A DNA stretch of 64,000 bases, from contig CP000699.1 of assembly GCA_000016765.1 (NCBI GenBank), forward strand, positions 3,683,001 to 3,747,000, read 5' to 3'. The notes below the pieces were generated by a model. That model did no database searches. It was not told where the DNA came from and saw only the letters and a program-made list of their open reading frames with translations. Shown piece by piece: positions 8,036 to 16,246 of this stretch; position 1 is the stretch's first letter; each line of letters opens with the position of its first letter. Source of the DNA: Rhizorhabdus wittichii RW1 (GTDB taxonomy: Bacteria > Pseudomonadota > Alphaproteobacteria > Sphingomonadales > Sphingomonadaceae). Position numbers and translations under genes: made by a program.

Positions 8036-9033
8036 GCGAGCGTCTCGTCGACGGCGAGCAGCAGCTTGCCCCGGACATGGCCGTCGGCGACGCGGCGCTG
8101 CGCTTCGCCGGCCTCGGCGAGCGGCAGGACGTCGATCCGCGGCGGCCGGATGCGGCCGGCGGCGAGCGCCTCGACCAGCGCATTGAGCTGGCGCTCCTGC
8201 CGCTCGAAGCTGGCGATGGTGGGGACGATGCGGACGCCGCGCTCGGCGGCGCGCGCCGGATCGGGCATCGGCTCGTCGGCGATCAGCGTGCCGATCGGCG
8301 CGACGATGCCGCCGGGGCGGACCATCTCGATCGAATCGAGCAGGCTGCCCTGCCCGACCGTGTCGACCACCAGGTCGACCCCCTCGGGCGCCCAGGCAGC
8401 GACCGCCTCGCGGACCCCGCCCCGGCGATAGTCGATCGCGAGGTCGGCGCCGAGGCCGCGGACATAATCGAGATTGGCGGGGCCGCAGGTCGCCGCGACC
8501 TTCGCGCCCGCCATATGGGCGAGCTGCACCGCGAAGCCGCCGGTGCCGCCCGCGCCGCCGTTGACCAGCACGTGCTGGCCCGCCGTCGCGCCGCCGACGT
8601 CGAACACCGCTTCCCAGGCGGTGATCGCCGCGGTCGGCAGCGCCGCTGCGTCGCGGAGCGAGACATGGCCGGGCAGCTTCACCACCCGCTCGCGGTCCGA
8701 CCGGACATATTGCGCATAGGAGCCGCGCTCGCCCTTGCCCTGGTTGGAGGCGGTGACGACGCGGTCGCCGACCGCCAGGCCGGTCACGCCTGCGCCGACC
8801 TCGGCGACGATGCCGGCGGCGTCGAAGCCGACGACGAAGGGGAAGGCATAGTCGAAATAGCGCGACAGCCAGCCCTCGCGCGCCTTCCAGTCGGCGGGAT
8901 TGACCCCGGCATAGGCGACCTGGACGACGACCTGGCCCGGCTCCGCGCGCGGCCGTTCGATCGTCGCGAGCTCGAGCACCTCGGGGCCGCCGAAGCGATT
9001 CAGGACCATCGCCTCCATGGTCGAATCGGGCAT
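8032..9033 (-). CDS. Zinc-type alcohol dehydrogenase / NADP-dependent quinone oxidoreductase
   Basis: A 333-residue medium-chain dehydrogenase. The N-terminal GroES-like domain (RFGGPEVLEL...GVNPADWKAR...VGFDAAGIV) lacks the structural-zinc cysteine cluster, as in quinone oxidoreductases. The Rossmann domain has VNGGAGGTGGFAVQLA near residue 140 and DTVGQG. It catalyses NADPH-linked reduction of quinones or enones. The ATG at 9033 has a GGAGAGGA site; the longer frame to 9135 begins with an untypical cysteine-rich stretch and is not used. It leads a three-gene operon with the two small barrel proteins. Confidence 0.85.
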   Translation of the reverse strand: MPDSTMEAMVLNRFGGPEVLELATIERPRAEPGQVVVQVAYAGVNPADWKAREGWLSRYFDYAFPFVVGFDAAGIVAEVGAGVTGLAVGDRVVTASNQGKGERGSYAQYVRSDRERVVKLPGHVSLRDAAALPTAAITAWEAVFDVGGATAGQHVLVNGGAGGTGGFAVQLAHMAGAKVAATCGPANLDYVRGLGADLAIDYRRGGVREAVAAWAPEGVDLVVDTVGQGSLLDSIEMVRPGGIVAPIGTLIADEPMPDPARAAERGVRIVPTIASFERQERQLNALVEALAAGRIRPPRIDVLPLAEAGEAQRRVADGHVRGKLLLAVDETLA

Positions 9034-9121
9034 CGTCTCATTCCTCTCCGTATCGCTTATTTCGCAACATTGTGACGATATGAAAACGCAAATGCAAAGA
9101 TAAAGTCTGATTATGCTACAT

Positions 9122-9144
9122 GATGCGTTGTACAACCTTGCATC
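9122..9144. promoter_or_regulatory. Palindromic operator candidate in divergent region
   Basis: A perfect GTTGTACAAC palindrome (9128-9137) is flanked by GATGC on the left and GCATC on the right, offset by a few bases. It lies between the divergent quinone-reductase and SDR genes, about 70 bases upstream of the SDR start. Symmetry and position suggest a repressor site. Confidence 0.4.
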
Positions 9145-9206
9145 GGGCGGCGTCTCATATTAGCCAGTGGCCGACCGCCGGAGAGCGGCCGCGAGAGGAG
9201 ACGCCG

Positions 9207-10034
9207 ATGTTCGACTTCACAGGCAAGGCCGTGCTCGTCACGGGCGGCGGCGCCGGCATCGGCCGCGCCACGGCGGAGGCGTTCAAGGCGGCCGGCGCGC
9301 GGGTCGCGACGATCGAGATCGATCCCGCCCGGGCCGAGGAGGCGCGCGCCGCGCTGGGCGACGACGCGCTGGTCGTCGTCGGCGACGTGACCGACGCGGC
9401 GGCGGTCGCCGACCTCGCCGCGCAGGTCGACGCGGCGTTCGGCGGGCTCGACGTCCTCGTCAACAATGTCGGCGACTTCCTGATGCTCGCCAAGCCGTTC
9501 GACCAGCTTTCGGACGCCGAGATCGCGCGGCTCTACGCGACCAACCTGGGCCAGGTGTTCGGCGTCACCAGGGCGATGATCCCGCTGCTGCGGCGCAAGG
9601 GCGCGGGCGGCAGCATCGTCTCGGTCTCCTCGATCGAGGGGTTTCGCGGCATCCCCAACTGCGCGGTCTACGCTGCATGCAAGGCGGGGCTGACCGGCTT
9701 CACCCAGAGCCTGGCGCTCGAGCTTGGCCCCGGGGGCATCCGCGTCAACCTGATCGCGCCCGAGACGACCGACACGCCGCAGGTACCGGTGTCGCTGATG
9801 ATCCCGGAGGAGCATCGCCGGCACATCCCGAACTGGATTCCGCTCGGCCGCTTCGGCACGCCGCAGGACATGGCCTCGGGCATCCTGTTCCTGGCGAGCC
9901 CGCACGCGGCCTGGATCACCGGCACCGCGCTCCACATCGACGGCGGCGCGCTGGCGGCGGCGGGCTGGTACCGCGATCCGCGCGGCACCTGGACCAACCT
10001 GCCGGTGCTGTCCGGCAACGGCCTCGATTTCTGA
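9207..10034 (+). CDS. SDR-family oxidoreductase
   Basis: A 275-residue classical short-chain dehydrogenase. TGGGAGIG is at residues 12-19, the NNVG motif near 86-89, Ser141/142 and Tyr155-x3-Lys159 (YAACK). Glu37 in the beta2 loop suggests NAD(H). The ATG at 9207 is preceded by GAGAGGAGA; the open frame extends to 9120 but without a ribosome site. It is followed 16 bases later by an NAD-epimerase-like gene in the same direction, so they form a pair. The substrate is unknown. Confidence 0.9.
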   Translation: MFDFTGKAVLVTGGGAGIGRATAEAFKAAGARVATIEIDPARAEEARAALGDDALVVVGDVTDAAAVADLAAQVDAAFGGLDVLVNNVGDFLMLAKPFDQLSDAEIARLYATNLGQVFGVTRAMIPLLRRKGAGGSIVSVSSIEGFRGIPNCAVYAACKAGLTGFTQSLALELGPGGIRVNLIAPETTDTPQVPVSLMIPEEHRRHIPNWIPLGRFGTPQDMASGILFLASPHAAWITGTALHIDGGALAAAGWYRDPRGTWTNLPVLSGNGLDF

Positions 10035-10050
10035 TCCGAAAGGGATAGGC

Positions 10051-10950
10051 ATGAAGATTCTCGTCGTCGGCGGCGCCGGCATGATCGGCGGGCGCACCGC
10101 GCTCTATTTGCAGGGCAGGGGGCATGAGGTGGCGATCGCCGGCCGCAACGCCCCGGCCGCCGGCACGCCGCTCGGCCGGCTGCCCTTCCTGCGGGTCGAC
10201 TATGTCGCCATGGACTTCGACCGCGCCGCGCTCGGCGCCTTCGACGCGCTGGTCTTCGCCGCCGGCAACGACGTCCGCCACCAGCCGCAGGACGGCGGCG
10301 ACGCCTATTGGCACGAGGCCAATTCGGTCGGCGTCCCCCGCTTCTTCGAGGCGGCCCGGGCGGCGGGCGTCCGCAAGGCGGTCAACATCGGCAGCTTCTA
10401 TCCGCAGGCCGCGCCGGAACTGGTCGCGACCAACGCCTATGTCCGCTCGCGCAAGGTCTCGGACGAGGGCGTCGCCGCGCTCGCCGGCGACGATTTCGTG
10501 GCGATGAGCATCAACGCGCCGTTCGTCGTCGGGTCGGTGCCCGGCCTCGTCGTGCCGATGTTCGCGGCCTACACCCAATATGCCGAGGGCAGGTTCGCGC
10601 CGATGCCCGAGTTCGCGCCGCCGGGCGGCACCAACTTCATCTCGACCCAGTCGCTCGCCGAGGCGGTCGAGGGCGGGCTGGAACGCGGCGCGGCCGGCGC
10701 CTCCTATCTGGTCGGCGACAAGAACATGTCGTTCCAGGACTATTTCGGCGCCTTCTTCGCGGCGGTCGGGCGCGACACGCCGCCGGTGCGCGACGAGGAG
10801 CATCCGATGCTGCCCGACGGCGCGATCTTCTTCGGCCGCGGCAACAATCTCTTCTACGAGACCGATCCGCAGGTCGCGACGCTGCTCGGCTATCGCCGCA
10901 ACGACGTCGTCCCGGCGATCCGCGAGATCGTCGCGCAATATAGAAGTTGA
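10051..10950 (+). CDS. NAD(P)-dependent epimerase/dehydratase-family protein
   Basis: A 299-residue extended/atypical SDR. The glycine motif GGAGMIGG is at residues 7-14. The usual Tyr-x3-Lys appears displaced: SFYPQ is followed by YVRSRK. This places it with NmrA/isoflavone-reductase-like or epimerase-type proteins rather than classical SDRs. It follows the SDR gene by 16 bases. The stop overlaps a possible TTG start of the TetR gene. The reaction is not assignable; redox or isomerase activity on a catabolic intermediate is likely. Confidence 0.75.
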   Translation: MKILVVGGAGMIGGRTALYLQGRGHEVAIAGRNAPAAGTPLGRLPFLRVDYVAMDFDRAALGAFDALVFAAGNDVRHQPQDGGDAYWHEANSVGVPRFFEAARAAGVRKAVNIGSFYPQAAPELVATNAYVRSRKVSDEGVAALAGDDFVAMSINAPFVVGSVPGLVVPMFAAYTQYAEGRFAPMPEFAPPGGTNFISTQSLAEAVEGGLERGAAGASYLVGDKNMSFQDYFGAFFAAVGRDTPPVRDEEHPMLPDGAIFFGRGNNLFYETDPQVATLLGYRRNDVVPAIREIVAQYRS

Positions 10951-11003
10951 GAGGGCACGGGCCGGCGCTTGATTCCGGGCGCACCGAGCGGGACAATGAG
11001 CCG

Positions 11004-11669
11004 GTGAACGCCGATCCATATCCCAGTCCCGCCCGCCAGGCCGGCCGCCCGCGCCGCCTGACCCTCGACCGTCTGCTCGACACCGCGATCGAGCTGGGCC
11101 TCGCCGATCTCAACATGAAGGAACTTGCCGCGCATCTCGGCGTCGGGATCGCCACCCTCTATCGCTATGTCGAGAATCGCGACGCGCTGATCCGGCTTGC
11201 CGCCGGCCGCCAGGCGACCCGCTCGGCGCCGGTCGACAGCGGGCAGCCCTGGCGGGAGATCGTGCTCGACTATGCCGCCGCCCTGTTCAGCTCGGTCGGG
11301 CAGCAGCCCTCGCTGATCATCGAGTTCGTCGAGGCGCGCTGGGGCATCGCGGTCGAGCTGGAGTTCGTCGACGGCTTCCTCGGCGCGCTGGAGCGGCGCG
11401 GCTTCGCGCCCGGCGAGGCGATGGCGCTCTACCGCGCGATGGCGAAGATCGTGCTCGGGGCGGCCGTGGCGGCGGGCCATTTCGCCGCGCTCGCGGCGCG
11501 CGGCACGACCCAGGCGCGCGAGCTGCGGCAGGCGCTCGGCAGCTTCGAGGCCGACGAGCTTCCGCACCTGCGCGCCGCCGCCGACGACTATGCCGACGAG
11601 GTCGCGGCCACCGCCTGGCGCCCGATCCTCGACGCGGTGCTCGACGCGACGGAGGCGCGGCGCGGCTGA
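11004..11669 (+). CDS. TetR-family transcriptional regulator
   Basis: A 221-residue regulator with an N-terminal TetR helix-turn-helix: LTLDRLLDTAIELGLADLNMKELAAHLGVGIATLYRYVENRDALI. The remaining helices would form the ligand pocket. The GTG at 11004 is chosen; a longer form from TTG at 10947 would overlap the upstream stop by 4 bases and is the main alternative. A half-site resembling the downstream palindrome (GGGACAAT) lies just before this start. It probably represses itself and the following P450 gene. Confidence 0.8.
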   Translation: MNADPYPSPARQAGRPRRLTLDRLLDTAIELGLADLNMKELAAHLGVGIATLYRYVENRDALIRLAAGRQATRSAPVDSGQPWREIVLDYAAALFSSVGQQPSLIIEFVEARWGIAVELEFVDGFLGALERRGFAPGEAMALYRAMAKIVLGAAVAAGHFAALAARGTTQARELRQALGSFEADELPHLRAAADDYADEVAATAWRPILDAVLDATEARRG

Positions 11670-11676
11670 GAGGCCG

Positions 11677-11693
11677 TTGTCCGGCCCGGACAA
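11677..11693. promoter_or_regulatory. 17-bp perfect palindrome upstream of P450
   Basis: TTGTCCGGCCCGGACAA is perfectly symmetric about a central C. It lies between the TetR stop and the P450 start, followed by an AT-rich TAATGATAAATAGG stretch that could hold a -10 element. A related half-site, GGGACAAT, occurs near 10991-10998 ahead of the TetR gene. Together they suggest the operator of the adjacent TetR protein. Confidence 0.5.
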
Positions 11694-11729
11694 TAATGAT
11701 AAATAGGTTCCGATATAGGAGCCGATGCC

Positions 11730-12908
11730 ATGGATGCGACGATCGAACCTGACGAGCGGCGCACCGCCTTCGGCAGAATCCCGTCCCGCATCGCGGTCGA
11801 GCGCGACGCGGCCGGGGTGTGGCACGTTCGTGGCTTCGCCGCCGCGCGCGCCTTGCTGCGTGGCGATTCGACCAGGCAGGCCGGTTTCAAGGCCGAGCTG
11901 ATCGAACGGGTGCCCGGCCGGGGCAAGGTCCCGATCCTGTTCCTCGAAGGCCGGCCGCATCATGAGCAGCGCCGATTGACGGCGCCTTTCTTCACCCCGC
12001 GCGCGGTCGACGCGCGCTATCGCCCGCTGATGGCGCGGCTGGCCGACCGGGTGATCGGCGATTTCCGCCGGCGGCGGCGCGGCGAGCTCAGCGCGATGGG
12101 GATGGAGATGGCGGTCGGCGTCGCCGCCGAGGTGGTCGGCCTGACCGACAGCCGGCGGCCGGGGCTCGACCGGCGCATCAACGCCTTCTTCGCCGACGGG
12201 CTGGAGCAGGGCGGCGGGCGGCTGCGCCGGATCCGGCAGGCGCTGGTGGCGCAGTTCCGCCTGCTGCGCTTCTACTGGATCGACGTGCGGCCGAGCATGG
12301 CGGCGCGGCGCGCGCAGCCGCGCGAGGATGTGATCTCGCACCTCCTCGCCCAGGGCTATAGCGGCACCGAGGTGCTGACCGAATGCATCACCTATGGCGC
12401 GGCGGGGATGGTCACGACGCGCGAGTTCATCACCGTCTGCGCCTGGCACCTGATCGACGATGCGGCGCTGTGCGCCCAGTATCTGGCGGCGGACGAACCG
12501 GCGCGCCACGCGCTGCTGGAGGAGCTGCTGCGGCTCGAACCGGTGGTCGGCACGCTGTTCCGGCGGACGACCTGCCCGGTGACGCTCGGCGGGGCCGAGA
12601 TTCCCGAGGGGGCGATGGTCGCGGTCGACGTCCGCGCGGTCAACGCCGATCCGGCGGTGAGCGGCGAGCGCCCGCTCGTCAGGCAGCCCGGCCGCTGCCC
12701 GGCCGAGCGCGCGGGCGCGCCGGTGCTGAGCTTCGGCGACGGCGCCCATCGCTGTCCAGGCTCCTTCCTGGCGATCCAGGAGGCCGACATCTTCCTGACC
12801 AGGCTGCTCGCCATCCCCGGCCTGCGCTTCGAGCGGGAGCCGCAGGTCGGCTGGAACGACCTCGTCACCGGCTACGAGCTGCGCGAGGCGTGGCTGGCCT
12901 GCGACTGA
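11730..12908 (+). CDS. Cytochrome P450
   Basis: A 392-residue soluble bacterial P450. The heme loop FGDGAHRCPG carries the ligand Cys342, the K-helix ExxR is Glu265/Arg268, and the I-helix oxygen-activation motif reads AGMVTT at 225-230. No membrane anchor and no fused redox domain are seen, so it needs a separate ferredoxin and reductase, neither of which is visible nearby. It starts 60 bases after the TetR stop, behind a symmetric operator candidate and an ATAGGAGCC ribosome site. Hydroxylation of an unknown substrate in the upstream catabolic set is likely. Confidence 0.9.
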   Translation: MDATIEPDERRTAFGRIPSRIAVERDAAGVWHVRGFAAARALLRGDSTRQAGFKAELIERVPGRGKVPILFLEGRPHHEQRRLTAPFFTPRAVDARYRPLMARLADRVIGDFRRRRRGELSAMGMEMAVGVAAEVVGLTDSRRPGLDRRINAFFADGLEQGGGRLRRIRQALVAQFRLLRFYWIDVRPSMAARRAQPREDVISHLLAQGYSGTEVLTECITYGAAGMVTTREFITVCAWHLIDDAALCAQYLAADEPARHALLEELLRLEPVVGTLFRRTTCPVTLGGAEIPEGAMVAVDVRAVNADPAVSGERPLVRQPGRCPAERAGAPVLSFGDGAHRCPGSFLAIQEADIFLTRLLAIPGLRFEREPQVGWNDLVTGYELREAWLACD

Positions 12909-12921
12909 GCCGGCGCTTCCG

Positions 12922-13377
12922 TCAGCCGGCCACCACCGCCGGCGGCCCCTCGGTCAGCGCGACGGTGTAGACGCGGCGCGCGACGCGCCAGCCGGCGGGG
13001 GTGCGCCGCAGTTCGTCGGCATATTGGCCCCACATCGAATAGAGCGCGCCGTCCTGTGCTCCCCGGCCGCGATGGACGGCGTAATAATGGACCTTCGCCC
13101 GGGCCACGTCGCCGTCGACGCTGATGCGGAAGTTGAGGACATTGTGATGGGTCGCGCCGCAGCTCGACTGCGGGCCCAGATTGGCGTGCATCGAGGCGAT
13201 CAGGCTGGCGCGGTTCGGGCTGATCACGCCGGGTCCCAGCGCCTGGCTATAGTCGCCGACGCAATCCTCGGTGAACACCTCGTCCATGCGGTCGAACGTC
13301 TTCGAATCGACGATCTCGCAATAACGGACATAGACCTGCTCGATCGCGTCCTTGTCGATCAGCTCCTGGAGCGACAT
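12922..13377 (-). CDS. SnoaL/NTF2-like family protein
   Basis: A 151-residue NTF2-like protein (LIDKDAIEQVYVRYCEIVDSKTFDRMDEVF near the start; SMWGQYADELRRTPAGWRVARRVY near the end). This is the usual length for single-domain members, which are often small dehydratases or isomerases. The ATG at 13377 has a GGAAAGGGAAGG site; an in-frame Met six codons upstream is possible. A much longer open frame through this gene is an artefact of GC-rich DNA. It is convergent with the P450 and divergent from the amidohydrolase. Confidence 0.75.
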   Translation of the reverse strand: MSLQELIDKDAIEQVYVRYCEIVDSKTFDRMDEVFTEDCVGDYSQALGPGVISPNRASLIASMHANLGPQSSCGATHHNVLNFRISVDGDVARAKVHYYAVHRGRGAQDGALYSMWGQYADELRRTPAGWRVARRVYTVALTEGPPAVVAG

Positions 13378-13566
13378 GCCTTCCCTTTCCTCCATGCTGC
13401 GCAGAAGATCGGCCTCATCGCCGCTGCGCTTGGGCGCGTGGATCACCTGATGATCGCTTATGCGTCGCGATATGATCCCCCGACATCCGCATGATGGGGC
13501 GCTTTCTTGTCGCTTGTCCAGCCGGGGGATAGCCTCGGGATCACACGGAAAAAACGGGAGAGGTCC

Positions 13567-15315
13567 ATGTCCAGCATGCTGATCAAGAATGGGACGATCG
13601 TCGACGGCACCGGCGCGCCGCGGCGCGCGGGCGACGTCCGCATCGAAGGCGACCGCATCGTCGAGGTCGGCGCGGGGCTGTCGCCTCGGCCCGGCGAGGA
13701 GCTGTTCGACGCGGCCGGCTGCTACGTCACGCCGGGCTTCATCGAAAGCCACACCCATTATGACGCGACGATGTGGTGGCAGCCCGATCTCGATCCGCTG
13801 CCCGGCAACGGCGCGACGACGGTGATCCTCGGCAATTGCGGCTTCACCGCCGCGCCGCTGTCGAAGGAGAAGGCCGCGCAGCTCGAGATGATCAAGATCT
13901 TCTCCTTCTTCGAGGACATCCCGCTGAAGCCCTTCCTCCAGAACGTGCCGTGGGATTGGGAGAAATGGTCGGAATACAAGGCGTCGATGGCCAGGAACAT
14001 CACGCTGCCGGCCAATTATTCGGCGTTCGTCGGCCATATCGCGCTGCGCCTCGCCGCGATGGGCATCGAGGCGTGGGAGCGGGCGGCGACCCCGGCGGAG
14101 ATCGCCCGGATGGCCGAGCTGCTGGAGGATGCGCTCGCCGCGGGCGCGCTCGGCCTGTCGGACAATCTGCACGACCATGACGGCGACGACCGCGCCATTC
14201 CGACGCTGCTCGCCGACGATGCCGAGTTCGAGGCGCTGTTCGCGGTGATGGAGCGCTATCCCGGCACCACCTACCAGTGCATCATCGACACCTTCATGCG
14301 GAAGACCGGACCCGAGAGCCTGGTGCGGCTCGGCCGGCTCACCAGGGGGCGCGGCATCCGCATGCAGATCGCCGGCGCGGTCCCGACGCTGGAGTTCCAG
14401 AAGGACATCCTGCCCGCGCTGGAGAAGACGCTCGGCGAGCTGCGCGCCGACGGGGCCGACATCTGGCCGGGCTATGCCCATGTCTCGCCGACCAGCACGC
14501 TCAGCCTGATCAAGTCGCTGATCTTCGCCCAGTCGAACGACTATGTCTGGCACGAGGTGGTGCTGGCCGAGACCCATGAGGAGAAGGCCCGCCTGCTCGC
14601 CGATCCTGACTGGCGCGCCCGCGCGCGGGAAAGCTGGGACACCAAGGCCTGGCCGCATTCGCCGATGAACAATCCGCAGGACCTCTACCTGCTCGACAGC
14701 GAGAACGGCGCCGGCCCGGTCGGCGGCACGCTCAAGGCCTTCGCCGACAGCCGCGGCCTGCACCGGTCGGACGCGATGGCGCAGTGGATATTGGAGAACG
14801 GCACCCGATCGACCGTCCACATGGCGCCCTTCCCCAAGGACGAGGACCTGACCGTCCAGCTGATGAACGACCCCCGGTCGGTCGGCAACATCTCCGACGC
14901 CGGCGCGCATCTGCAGATGCTGTGCGGCGGCGGCGAGAACATCCTGCTCTTCACCAAATATGTGAAGGAGGAGATGATCTCGCTCGAACAGGCGATCCAC
15001 ATCAAGACCGGCAAGCTGGCCGACTTCTTCGGCCTGCACGACACCGGTGAGATCAAGGCCGGCCGCCGCGCCGACCTGGTGGTCTTCGATCTCGACGAGA
15101 TCCGCTATCGCGACATGGAGAAGCGTTTCGACGTGCCCGACGGCGACGGCGGCACCACCTGGCGCTTCACCCGTCAGGCCGCGCCGATGAAGCTGACCCT
15201 CGTCAACGGCGTCAAGACCTTCGCCGACGGCCAGTATACCGGCAATCGCCCGGGCCAATATCTGGCCCCGACCGAGGCGCCGGCCGACCAGCGCGCGTTC
15301 GAGGCGGCCGAATAG
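13567..15315 (+). CDS. N-acyl-D-amino-acid deacylase-like amidohydrolase
   Basis: A 582-residue metal-dependent amidohydrolase of the D-aminoacylase group. The N-terminal small beta domain carries LIKNGTIVDGTGAPRRAGDVRIEGDRI. The metal motif H-x-H is in GFIESHTHYDA near residues 65-68, and the C-terminal strand return is TGEIKAGRRADLVVFD. Members hydrolyse N-acyl-D-amino acids or related amide and hydantoin bonds with zinc. The ATG at 13567 is preceded by GGGAGAGG. It is monocistronic, divergent from the SnoaL-like gene, and followed by repeat DNA. An amide-bearing xenobiotic substrate is possible but unproven. Confidence 0.85.
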   Translation: MSSMLIKNGTIVDGTGAPRRAGDVRIEGDRIVEVGAGLSPRPGEELFDAAGCYVTPGFIESHTHYDATMWWQPDLDPLPGNGATTVILGNCGFTAAPLSKEKAAQLEMIKIFSFFEDIPLKPFLQNVPWDWEKWSEYKASMARNITLPANYSAFVGHIALRLAAMGIEAWERAATPAEIARMAELLEDALAAGALGLSDNLHDHDGDDRAIPTLLADDAEFEALFAVMERYPGTTYQCIIDTFMRKTGPESLVRLGRLTRGRGIRMQIAGAVPTLEFQKDILPALEKTLGELRADGADIWPGYAHVSPTSTLSLIKSLIFAQSNDYVWHEVVLAETHEEKARLLADPDWRARARESWDTKAWPHSPMNNPQDLYLLDSENGAGPVGGTLKAFADSRGLHRSDAMAQWILENGTRSTVHMAPFPKDEDLTVQLMNDPRSVGNISDAGAHLQMLCGGGENILLFTKYVKEEMISLEQAIHIKTGKLADFFGLHDTGEIKAGRRADLVVFDLDEIRYRDMEKRFDVPDGDGGTTWRFTRQAAPMKLTLVNGVKTFADGQYTGNRPGQYLAPTEAPADQRAFEAAE

Positions 15316-15363
15316 GCCGGACCGAGGCGAACGACCACGGCGCCGGGATTCGATGGCGTGGAT

Positions 15364-15469
15364 TAGAGCGATTTCCAGGCAGATGGAAACATCTGCCATC
15401 TCGGAAATCGCGGTAAAACAATAGTCTAGGGCGGTCGATCCGATGCAATCGGATCGTGAACCGCTCTAG
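15364..15469. repeat. Double-palindrome intergenic repeat, copy 1
   Basis: This element has two hairpins in order. The first is GGCAGATGGAAACATCTGCC (15378-15397), nested inside GCGATTTCC/GGAAATCGC arms. The second has arms CGATCCGAT and ATCGGATCG around GCA (15436-15456), nested in GCGGT/ACCGC. A related copy lies inverted at about 54014-54110 with the same order of palindromes. It is a dispersed alphaproteobacterial-type intergenic repeat and no function is known from sequence. Confidence 0.7.
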
Positions 15470-15579
15470 CCCGCAAGGGGTGATTTGCCGCAATCTGTTT
15501 CCGGGTGCGAGGGAAACTCCGAACCAAAGCGAATGCCGTGCGGCGGATGCGCCGCACGGCAGATTCGTTCGGTCCCGGT

Positions 15580-15708
15580 TCAAGCGCCGACCGGGATCGG
15601 GTTCTCGACGAGGCTCTGGTTGAACGCTTCGAACAGGGCGTGTTCGTTGGCGCCCGGATTGTCGCGCATCGGGCGGATGGCATCGACGATCGCTTCGGGA
15701 TCGTCGGT
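15580..15708 (-). pseudogene. 3' remnant of an unidentified gene
   Basis: A 42-codon stretch on the minus strand reads with good coding character: it begins TDDPEAIVDAIRPMRDNP, ends SLVENPIPVGA, and has a TGA at 15580. An in-frame stop lies a few codons upstream of the homologous-looking part, so the 5' part of the gene is gone. It abuts the truncated AraC-type gene on the opposite strand at about 15707. I do not recognise the family. Confidence 0.4.
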
Positions 15709-16111
15709 CGCCCGACGTCTGGTGATGCATCATCGCCGCGCCGGTGGTCAGTCCCAGCATTCGGAGCTTCTCGAACTCGCGCCGAGCAGCGACCGCATCC
15801 AGAAGGCGCTGATTCATGCCAGGACCCATCTCGCCAATCCGCTGACGGTAGAGGAACTGGCCGGGGTCGCCGCGCTTTCGCCGCGCCAGTTCAGTCGCGC
15901 GTTCAGGGCGGAGACGAGCCAGACGCCCGCCAAGGCCGTGGAGCAGATTCGCCTCGAGGCGGCGCGACTGATGATCGAGGACACGCGCCACCCCATGGAC
16001 CAGATCGCGCGAGAAAGCGGCTTCGTCGACCTGCGCCGGATGCGCGAAGCCTTCATGCGTCAGTACGGACAGCCACCACAAGCACTTCGGCGCCTCGCCA
16101 GGGCCGCCTGA
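15707..16111 (+). pseudogene. Truncated GlxA/AraC-type transcriptional regulator
   Basis: About 134 codons match the C-terminal part of GlxA-type regulators. The linker VARRLVMHHRRAGGQSQ is followed by an AraC double helix-turn-helix (LTVEELAGVAALSPRQFSRAFRAETSQTPAKAVEQIRLEAARLMIEDTRHPMDQIARESGFVD). The N-terminal DJ-1/PfpI-like sensory domain, normally about 180 residues, is absent. The frame is open further upstream, but that sequence is the antisense of another gene remnant. A short protein could start at the ATG near 15725, leaving a DNA-binding domain without a sensor. Most likely it is a deletion relic. Confidence 0.65.
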
Positions 16112-16246
16112 ACGAAGGGCGGATTTCGTCCGATCCCTTGCCGAAAGCTCTGGCTGAACGGCCCGACATCATGGACGGCCAAGGCCGATCCGGCCTCAAC
16201 CATGGCATGTCGGCGCAAAAGCGGCGGACAATCGGATTTCGGCGCG

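Noticed and set aside
10890..12749. 619-codon open frame on the minus strand
   Set aside because: Antisense of the TetR and P450 genes, both of which have clear motifs; no family signature of its own.
12922..15399. 825-codon open frame on the minus strand
   Set aside because: It is mostly antisense to the amidohydrolase gene; only the last 151 codons have family similarity, coding character and a proper ribosome site.
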